Positions 6,698-11,188 of a stretch of DNA of 11,188 bases are shown one piece after another; position 1 is the first letter of the stretch; every line of letters starts with the position of its first letter. This stretch comes from an uncultured Bacteroidales bacterium. GTDB taxonomy: Bacteria; Bacteroidota; Bacteroidia; Bacteroidales; Muribaculaceae. Location: positions 1-11,188 of the forward strand of contig CAMWUH010000042.1 of the NCBI GenBank assembly GCA_947177325.1. Direction: 5' to 3'. A program made the translations under genes and the position numbers. The notes under the pieces were generated by a model that was given only the letters and a program-made list of their open reading frames with translations, was not told the DNA's origin and did no database searches.

Positions 6698-8806
6698 TTA
6701 GCGGCGTTTGCGGCCTTGACCTTGTTGCTGGCGAAGCGCTTCCTGCTGCTTGCGTTGCATCTCTTCAAGACGAGCCATAAAACCTGATTTCTTGCGCGGT
6801 TTGGCTGCATTCTCCATCATTTTGCGGCGGAGCTTTTCTTCGTTGACACAACGACGGAAAATGTAGGTTTGAACGATGGTGATCAACAGCGACAGGAAGT
6901 AGTAGTAGCTCAGCGCTGCTGCGTAGTCGTTAAAAAAGAAGAGGAACATCAGCGGCATGATATACATCATTCCTTTCATGCCCGGCATTGACTGCTGCGA
7001 GGGTTGATTTTGCAGGTTAATACGGGTGTAGATGATGTTGGTAACGGTCATCAACAAGCAGAAGAGCGAAACGTGGTCGCCATAGAAGGGTATTTTGAAC
7101 GGCAGGGTGCAAATCACGTCGGGAGCCGCCAAGTCCTGCGCCCAAAGGAAGCTTTCGCCACGGAGTTCGATTGCCGACGGGAAGAATGAGAACATCGCAA
7201 TCAATATAGGCATCTGCAGCAACATTGGCAAACAGCCGGCCATTGGCGAAGCTCCGGCTTTGGAGTATAGAGCCATTGTTTTCTGCTGGCGCACCATAGC
7301 GTTTTCCTGGCCGGGATATTTCTCGTTGATTTCCTTGATTTCGGGGGCAAGCACTCGCATTTTGGCTTGCGACATGTAGCTCTTGTAGGTGAAGGGGAAG
7401 ATGATAATCTTGATAAAGATTGTCAGCAACAGAATGATAATACCATAGTTGGAGATGAAGCCACCGAGGAAGTTAAACACCGGGATTACAATAAGGGTGT
7501 TGATCCAGCGGAGCCACGACCAGCCGAGGGGCACCAGGCGGTTGAGCTTCAAATCTTCGCCTGCGTCGATACGGTCGTCTAATTTGCTCAGCAGAGGGTA
7601 GAGGTTGGGGCCGATGTAGAGGTCAAATTGAGCGGCAATCTCCTGCGAGGGATTATAGTCGAAGCTCAGCTGAGCATCCATGTTTTTAAGAAAGTCAGGG
7701 TCGTTGTCGAGCTTTTCTTGAGCCACGGAGCCGGTGGTGAACGGTTGATGAGCCACGATTACGTTGCTGAAGAATTGATTTTTGAAGGCAACCCAACGGG
7801 TGTTGCTTTCGAGTTGCTCTGAAGTTGACTTCATGGAGTTGAGCTTATCGGGGGCATCGCCAACATATTTGTAGAACACCTGAGAGTTACGTTCTTCAAA
7901 GGTGCGGCCTCGCTCCTGACGTGGCATTGTCATGTGCCAGTCAAAGGTCAGACGGTCAGTGCCGTTGCGCAAGGCGTGGCTTTGAGCGATGCCGTTTTGG
8001 ATAATTTCCATGCCTATGACGTAGGAGTCGGCCGGCAAGGTGTAACGGATGCCCCAAGAGGCGCCACCACCCAGATCGAGAGTCATCACCACGGTTGAGT
8101 CGTTAACAACTTGGGGGGTGAAACGGAGGTCGCGGGTTGAGATATCGCGGTCAGCTGTGGGAAGGTTGAAGGCGTACCATGCGTCGGCTTTGTCAAACAT
8201 CACCACCTGCAGCGAGTCAACTTTTTTGGGATCGTTTTTGTCAGGGAAGAAAGTGCGATATTTCTTGTCGAGCAGCTCTGCGCGGCTAATCATGCCCCCT
8301 TTGGGAGAGATGTTGAGCCGCAACACGCTGTTTTCCAATGTAATGTCGTCATCGGCGGAGTCCTCGGCCAAGTATTGAGTGAAGCGGCCATAGTCGCCGG
8401 CAGTTTGCAGTGTGGCTCTGAGCAATTCAGAGGCTTGACGTTTTTGTAATTCGGAGAATTGAGCAGGGTAGTTGCCTTCAAGCATCTCGGCATAGCTGAC
8501 TTGCAGGGAGTCGACAGTGACGGTGCCGCTTACAACGCCATCAGCCAATGTCAGTTCAACGCCTTGTCCGATGAGGTGACGGGCCCCGTTTTCGTCGGGA
8601 GTGGTTGAGGCTTGTTCAATGTTGTAGGCAGCGTTGCGTATGCAGCTTTCGTTGGCAGAAATGAGCCCTGCGGTCTCTTCTTCGACAATAGTTTCGGTTT
8701 GCTGAGTTTCCTCTGCAACCTGGTTGTTTTTAGGTTTGTTGATGAAGATAAACAGGAGGAAAACCAATCCCATCAACAAAAACATTTTGGTGGTGTTGTT
8801 ATTCAT
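6698..8806 (-). CDS. yidC: Membrane protein insertase YidC
   Basis: A 702-residue inner-membrane insertase/chaperone, longer than the 548-residue E. coli protein. It inserts membrane proteins alone or with SecYEG. Order: N-terminal anchor (residues 8-23), an acidic linker rich in E, Q and T (28-50), a large periplasmic P1 domain (about 80-400), then the conserved Oxa1/YidC core with membrane segments near 435-455, 455-473, 522-543, 578-594 and 613-650. The core shows FPFTYKSYMSQAKMRVLAPEI (470-490), split by the cytosolic helix, and PMAGCLPMLLQMPILIAMF (521-539). At the place of E. coli Arg366 I align Lys466 (FIKIIIFP), keeping a positive charge in the groove. The tail (669-702) is strongly basic and Gln-rich, suited to ribosome contact. 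It lies 82 bp after pyrG with no promoter motif between. Confidence 0.96.
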   Translation of the reverse strand: MNNNTTKMFLLMGLVFLLFIFINKPKNNQVAEETQQTETIVEEETAGLISANESCIRNAAYNIEQASTTPDENGARHLIGQGVELTLADGVVSGTVTVDSLQVSYAEMLEGNYPAQFSELQKRQASELLRATLQTAGDYGRFTQYLAEDSADDDITLENSVLRLNISPKGGMISRAELLDKKYRTFFPDKNDPKKVDSLQVVMFDKADAWYAFNLPTADRDISTRDLRFTPQVVNDSTVVMTLDLGGGASWGIRYTLPADSYVIGMEIIQNGIAQSHALRNGTDRLTFDWHMTMPRQERGRTFEERNSQVFYKYVGDAPDKLNSMKSTSEQLESNTRWVAFKNQFFSNVIVAHQPFTTGSVAQEKLDNDPDFLKNMDAQLSFDYNPSQEIAAQFDLYIGPNLYPLLSKLDDRIDAGEDLKLNRLVPLGWSWLRWINTLIVIPVFNFLGGFISNYGIIILLLTIFIKIIIFPFTYKSYMSQAKMRVLAPEIKEINEKYPGQENAMVRQQKTMALYSKAGASPMAGCLPMLLQMPILIAMFSFFPSAIELRGESFLWAQDLAAPDVICTLPFKIPFYGDHVSLFCLLMTVTNIIYTRINLQNQPSQQSMPGMKGMMYIMPLMFLFFFNDYAAALSYYYFLSLLITIVQTYIFRRCVNEEKLRRKMMENAAKPRKKSGFMARLEEMQRKQQEALRQQQGQGRKRR

Positions 8807-8816
8807 CAGTTTTTAG

Positions 8817-8830
8817 GGCTCGCTTGAGCC
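8817..8830 (-). other. Small hairpin 10 nt upstream of the yidC start
   Basis: GGCTC (8817-8821) pairs with GAGCC (8826-8830) around a 4-nt loop, within the 82-bp pyrG-yidC gap. On the minus strand it is followed by CTAAAAACTG and the ATG, not by T residues, so it is not an intrinsic terminator. It sits at the translation-initiation region, where structure could modulate ribosome access. Nothing else is evident in the gap. Confidence 0.35.
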
Positions 8831-8888
8831 GGAATATGTGAAAATGAATGGTTGTTAGAGAGTCGGATAAATACTGAATGTCGGGTGA

Positions 8889-10511
8889 TTATTCGGCCGG
8901 ATGCACCTCTTTGCCATATTTGATGGCAGCTTTGATGAAGTCGAGGAAGAGGGGGTTGGGGCGAAGCACTGTTGACGAATATTCGGGGTGGTATTGTGTG
9001 CCTACAAACCAGCGTTTGCCGGGGATTTCCACCACTTCAACCAAGCCCGTCGACGGGTTGGTACCAACACATTTCATGCCCGCTTTTTCAAATTGCTCGC
9101 GATAATCGTTGTTAAATTCAAAGCGATGGCGGTGGCGCTCGCTTATTTCAGTAGTGCCGTAAGCTTTGGCGGCAGTGGAGTTAGGGTCAAGATGACAATC
9201 AAAGGCGCCAAGGCGCATTGTGCCACCCTTGTCCGACAAGCTTTTCTGCTCTTCCATCAAGTCGATGACGTTGTCGGGAGTCTGAGGGTCCATTTCAGTT
9301 GAGTTGGCTTCAGGAAGGCCGAGCACATCGCGCGCAAATTCAATTACCATACATTGCATACCGAGGCATATACCGAAGGTGGGAATGTCATGTTCGCGAC
9401 ACCATTTAAGCGCCACGAATTTGCCGTCGATACCGCGCTGGCCGAAACCGGGAGCAATGATAACGCCGTCGAGGTCGCGGAGCTTCTCGTCAACGTTGTC
9501 CTCTTTGACCTTCTCGGAGTGGATAAACACCAGCTTGAGCTTACGGTTATTGTAAGTGGCTGCTTGGAAAAGTGATTCGTTGATTGACTTGTAAGCATCC
9601 TGAAGCTCAACGTATTTACCTACCAGGCCAATCGTAACTGTGTGTTCGGCGGCCGCCATGCGGTCGAGGAAGTTAAGCCAAGGCTTCATGTCGGGTTCAC
9701 TCTCAACGGGTACATTGGTTTTCTTCAGCACTAACTCATCGAGGTGTTGCTCGTGCATTTTGATAGGTACCATGTAAATCGAGGGTACATCCATTGATTG
9801 GATAACCGCCTCAGGCGCAACGTTACAGAAAAGGGCGATTTTACGGCGCATTTCCGTTGAGATATGCTTCTCGGTGCGGAGCACAAGGATATCGGGTTGA
9901 ATACCAACTTCCTGCAGCTGCTTTACGGAGTGTTGCGTAGGCTTGGTTTTCAATTCCTTGGCTGCTGCTATATAAGGCACGTAGGTCAAGTGAATACAGC
10001 AGCAATTGTTGCCGAGCTCCCAGCGCAGTTGGCGCACACTCTCGATGAACGGCAGCGACTCGATGTCGCCTACGGTGCCACCGATTTCAGTGATCACGAA
10101 GTCAAATTTGCCCGTGTTGCCCAGCGCTTTAACGTTGCGCTTGATTTCATCGGTGATATGAGGAACAATCTGAACCGTCTTGCCCAGATAGTCGCCGCGG
10201 CGCTCCTTATCGATAACGCTTTGATAAATGCGGCCGGTGGTAACGTTGTTTGCGCGAGTGGTCTGAATATTGGTGAAGCGTTCATAGTGGCCCAGGTCAA
10301 GGTCTGCTTCGTGGCCGTCGACTGTGACGTAACATTCGCCATGTTCGTAAGGATTGAGAGTGCCCGGGTCGATGTTGATATACGGGTCAAACTTTTGCAC
10401 TGTCACGCGATAGCCGCGAGCTATGAGCAGATTAGCCAACGAAGAAGAAATAATGCCTTTGCCGAGGGATGACACTACGCCACCCGTCACGAATATATAC
10501 TTGGTTTCCAC
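8889..10511 (-). CDS. pyrG: CTP synthase (glutamine hydrolysing), GTG start
   Basis: A 540-residue cytoplasmic enzyme, normal family length (E. coli 545), converting UTP to CTP with ATP and glutamine. The N-terminal amidoligase domain shows TGGVVSSLGKG (residues 9-19, P-loop Lys18), KFDPYINIDPGTLNPYEHGE (40-59), Asp72 and TEIGGTVGDIES (141-152). The C-terminal class I glutamine amidotransferase domain has APGFGQRG (353-360), the nucleophile Cys382 in FGICLGMQ, and His508/Glu510 in QYHPE. All catalytic residues are present. The start is GTG (10511-10509): no ATG in this frame occurs between it and an in-frame stop about 15 nt upstream, and the protein then begins ETKYIFVTGG as in relatives. 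It leads the pyrG-yidC transcript from the promoter at 10590-10597. Confidence 0.97.
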   Translation of the reverse strand: METKYIFVTGGVVSSLGKGIISSSLANLLIARGYRVTVQKFDPYINIDPGTLNPYEHGECYVTVDGHEADLDLGHYERFTNIQTTRANNVTTGRIYQSVIDKERRGDYLGKTVQIVPHITDEIKRNVKALGNTGKFDFVITEIGGTVGDIESLPFIESVRQLRWELGNNCCCIHLTYVPYIAAAKELKTKPTQHSVKQLQEVGIQPDILVLRTEKHISTEMRRKIALFCNVAPEAVIQSMDVPSIYMVPIKMHEQHLDELVLKKTNVPVESEPDMKPWLNFLDRMAAAEHTVTIGLVGKYVELQDAYKSINESLFQAATYNNRKLKLVFIHSEKVKEDNVDEKLRDLDGVIIAPGFGQRGIDGKFVALKWCREHDIPTFGICLGMQCMVIEFARDVLGLPEANSTEMDPQTPDNVIDLMEEQKSLSDKGGTMRLGAFDCHLDPNSTAAKAYGTTEISERHRHRFEFNNDYREQFEKAGMKCVGTNPSTGLVEVVEIPGKRWFVGTQYHPEYSSTVLRPNPLFLDFIKAAIKYGKEVHPAE

Positions 10512-10554
10512 CGTTTGTAAGTGTGATTATAATGGTTTGATAGTTATTGACTTT

Positions 10555-10572
10555 CAGTTGCGACGCAACCTG
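10555..10572 (-). promoter_or_regulatory. Palindrome in the pyrG leader
   Basis: GTTGCG A CGCAAC (10557-10569) is a perfect inverted repeat about one base; allowing one bulge (10570) it extends to 10555-10572. It lies about 10-25 nt after the predicted pyrG start site, so it could be a leader hairpin (loop GTC on the RNA) or an operator. The same CGCAAC/GTTGCG arms recur at 11005-11026. Confidence 0.45.
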
Positions 10573-10589
10573 CTGCGCCTAACAAAGTG

Positions 10590-10597
10590 CAAAGATA
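10590..10597 (-). promoter_or_regulatory. -7 promoter box for pyrG-yidC
   Basis: Minus strand reads TATCTTTG, a perfect TAnnTTTG, preceded by a T7 run as at the TerD-cluster promoter. The predicted leader is about 70 nt. The 19-nt block tgcaaagataataaaaaaa (plus-strand text, 10588-10606) is identical to 4582-4600. No strong -33 TTG is seen at standard spacing. Confidence 0.65.
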
Positions 10598-10643
10598 ATA
10601 AAAAAAGGTGAAATAAGTAACTGTTGGAATTTAATTTATTTAT

Positions 10644-10673
10644 CGCCGATTTTGCCAACGCCGATTTTGCCAA
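10644..10673. repeat. Perfect 15-bp tandem repeat upstream of pyrG
   Basis: The unit CGCCGATTTTGCCAA occurs at 10644-10658 and again at 10659-10673 without a mismatch, followed by CG. It lies about 50-80 bp upstream of the pyrG -7 box and about 70-100 bp upstream of the plus-strand -7 box, an apt position for a tandem regulator site between divergent promoters. Confidence 0.8.
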
Positions 10674-10675
10674 CG

Positions 10676-10695
10676 TCAAAAAAAATCAAAAAAAA
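10676..10695. repeat. Tandem TC-A8 repeat (phased A tracts)
   Basis: TCAAAAAAAA at 10676-10685 is repeated exactly at 10686-10695. The two A8 tracts start 10 bp apart, close to one helical turn, so the DNA is expected to be intrinsically bent here, just upstream of the plus-strand promoter. Confidence 0.8.
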
Positions 10696-10741
10696 TTGCA
10701 CAGAGGGGATATTTTGTGATTTTTCGCCGTTTTCATCATGT

Positions 10742-10749
10742 TAACTTTG
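10742..10749 (+). promoter_or_regulatory. Plus-strand -7 box facing the right edge
   Basis: TAACTTTG matches TAnnTTTG exactly. A TTTG at 10713-10716 is a few bases too far for an ideal -33. A 14-bp perfect palindrome (10754-10767) covers the predicted start site. It would drive a transcript into the structured region and beyond the window. Confidence 0.5.
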
Positions 10750-10753
10750 CAAC

Positions 10754-10767
10754 TGAAAAGCTTTTCA
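10754..10767. promoter_or_regulatory. 14-bp perfect palindrome TGAAAAGCTTTTCA at the predicted start site
   Basis: Fully self-complementary, beginning 5 nt after the -7 box at 10742-10749, the place where a repressor would block initiation. With no spacer it cannot form a useful RNA hairpin, which favours a DNA-level operator. No binding protein is known from the sequence. Confidence 0.45.
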
Positions 10768-10790
10768 ACCCACACTATTTATTAACCCTC

Positions 10791-10822
10791 AAAAAAAACT
10801 GTAGTCGGCTACAAATTTTTTT
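10791..10822. terminator. Hairpin flanked by A8 and T7, intrinsic terminator or attenuator usable on both strands
   Basis: TGTAG (10800-10804) pairs with CTACA (10809-10813) around TCGG. A8 (10791-10798) lies to the left and T7 (10816-10822) to the right, and these can extend the stem by seven A-T pairs past a 2x2 internal loop. On the plus strand the U7 follows two A residues; on the minus strand U8 follows a single G. With the plus-strand promoter it would end a transcript of about 65 nt; alternatively it ends a minus-strand transcript from beyond the right edge. Confidence 0.6.
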
Positions 10823-10906
10823 CTTGTTTAACTCTTTAATTTTCAATAAAATGTAGACAATCAACATAACAACTTAAGCTCTAAGACTTAAATCCGGCAC
10901 ATATAA

Positions 10907-10938
10907 AGATTACGATAGAATAGATTACGATAGATTAC
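10907..10938. repeat. AGATTAC direct repeats
   Basis: AGATTACGATAGAAT (10907-10921) is followed by AGATTACGATAGATT (10922-10936), 14 of 15 identical, and a third AGATTAC begins at 10932. They lie downstream of the terminator-like hairpin in a region without a convincing gene. Confidence 0.75.
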
Positions 10939-11004
10939 CCTGACGCGGAAATAAGCCCGACGAGCTTTAGAGATCCTTTTCGACAGTTTTAAAACAGGTT
11001 GAGT

Positions 11005-11032
11005 CGCAACTTTGGGAGAGGTTGCGGCCCAA
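11005..11032 (+). other. Two overlapping stems in the region right of pyrG
   Basis: CGCAAC (11005-11010) pairs with GTTGCG (11021-11026), and TTGGG within its loop (11012-11016) pairs with CCCAA (11028-11032). The stems interleave, so they would be alternatives or, less likely given the single-base linkers, a pseudoknot. CAACTTTG is directly repeated at 11007-11014 and 11030-11037. The order suits a structured leader or RNA, but no known RNA family is recognised. Confidence 0.35.
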
Positions 11033-11188
11033 CTTTGTTTCTATTATAGAAGCACGGTTCCGGCAAATTCGATGACGTATTCATGACTCCGCATCTTCGA
11101 CCTAACCGTTTTAGGCCCGGTTCCCCAATATTAGTTAATACTGAGGCGGTCAAGCGTTATGCAGATGTGTTGGCGCAGTGAGGGAGCA

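Larger units (their letters stand above)
10823..11188. other. Right-edge 366 bp without a convincing gene
   Basis: The left part is AT-rich and the right part is more GC-rich. A 32-codon frame (ATG 11083, TGA 11179-11181) and a frame open at the right edge from ATG 11159 are the only small candidates on the plus strand; neither has recognisable similarity. The plus frame holding the 32-codon ORF is broken only by a few stops back to about 10926. On the minus strand every frame entering from the right stops within 19 codons. Overlapping stems (for example 11101-11105 with 11111-11115, or 11104-11108 with 11118-11122) suggest a structured leader. No tRNA or riboswitch signature was recognised. 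Confidence 0.4.

Noticed and set aside
6607..6810. Longer N-terminus for the histidine kinase starting at 6810
   Set aside because: It would overlap the yidC end and translate the terminator hairpin; the Met at 6606 gives a normal membrane-anchored start.
8807..8830. Terminator between pyrG and yidC
   Set aside because: The hairpin is 5 bp and is followed by A-rich sequence, not U, on the transcribed strand.
9864..10472. 202-codon open frame on the plus strand opposite pyrG
   Set aside because: It mirrors the strongly conserved pyrG reading frame and has no recognisable domain; an antisense shadow.
568..10511. Insertion sequence, prophage or genomic island
   Set aside because: No transposase, integrase, terminal inverted repeats or tRNA-linked duplication; the genes are typical chromosomal ones with tight spacing.
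10644..10938. CRISPR array
   Set aside because: Repeats are two or three short copies in tandem or at 10-15 bp, with no spacers and no cas genes.
10823..11188. tRNA, tmRNA, SRP RNA or a known riboswitch
   Set aside because: No TTCGA-type T arm, no tag reading frame and no recognised aptamer core was seen; a covariance-model search is still needed.

Overview
The window looks like chromosomal core DNA from a member of the Bacteroidales, plausibly a Muribaculaceae-like gut organism. Order-level evidence: a pyrG-yidC pair; a long YidC with a large N-terminal periplasmic domain and a basic tail; secreted histidine-type phosphatase; a short orphan histidine kinase with the H-box KETAHQLGTP; absence of Shine-Dalgarno sequences before the genes; and TAnnTTTG-type -7 promoter elements. 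The family-level guess is inference only. All complete genes lie on the minus strand; only a 5'-truncated gene at the left edge is on the plus strand.

Layout from left to right. Bases 1-567 (+) hold the C-terminal end of a SpoIID/LytB-domain protein, convergent with a YczE-type membrane protein gene (628-1326, -) across a symmetric hairpin. A minus-strand cluster follows: TerD-family gene (3934-4563), then galE (2864-3898), then a secreted histidine phosphatase (1524-2831). The gaps are 35 and 32 bp, and a good -7 box lies just upstream of the TerD-family gene, so these three probably form one transcript. Farther upstream on the same strand are a YciO/Sua5-family gene (4749-5369) and an orphan sensor histidine kinase (5431-6606). 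Then come yidC (6698-8806) and pyrG (8889-10511), which starts with GTG. A strong intrinsic terminator-like hairpin with a U tract separates yidC from the kinase gene. I see no promoter motif between them, so the kinase and YciO-family genes may depend on read-through or on a promoter inside yidC.

Bases 10512-11188 hold no convincing gene and are the most structured part of the window: the pyrG promoter, a perfect 15-bp tandem repeat, two A8 tracts exactly 10 bp apart, a plus-strand -7 box with a 14-bp perfect palindrome at its predicted start site, a terminator-like hairpin flanked by A8 and T7 that could act on both strands, AGATTAC direct repeats, and a pair of overlapping stems. This reads as a divergent control region that may encode a short RNA or a long structured leader for a gene beyond the right edge. 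It is the best candidate here for something undescribed.

How the genes work together: mostly housekeeping. pyrG makes CTP, yidC inserts membrane proteins, galE makes UDP-galactose for envelope glycans, the phosphatase probably releases phosphate from phosphoesters outside the cytoplasm, and the YciO-family protein may act on tRNA or a related substrate. I found no CRISPR array, insertion sequence, tRNA, rRNA or prophage. The rest of the window is ordinary chromosomal backbone.
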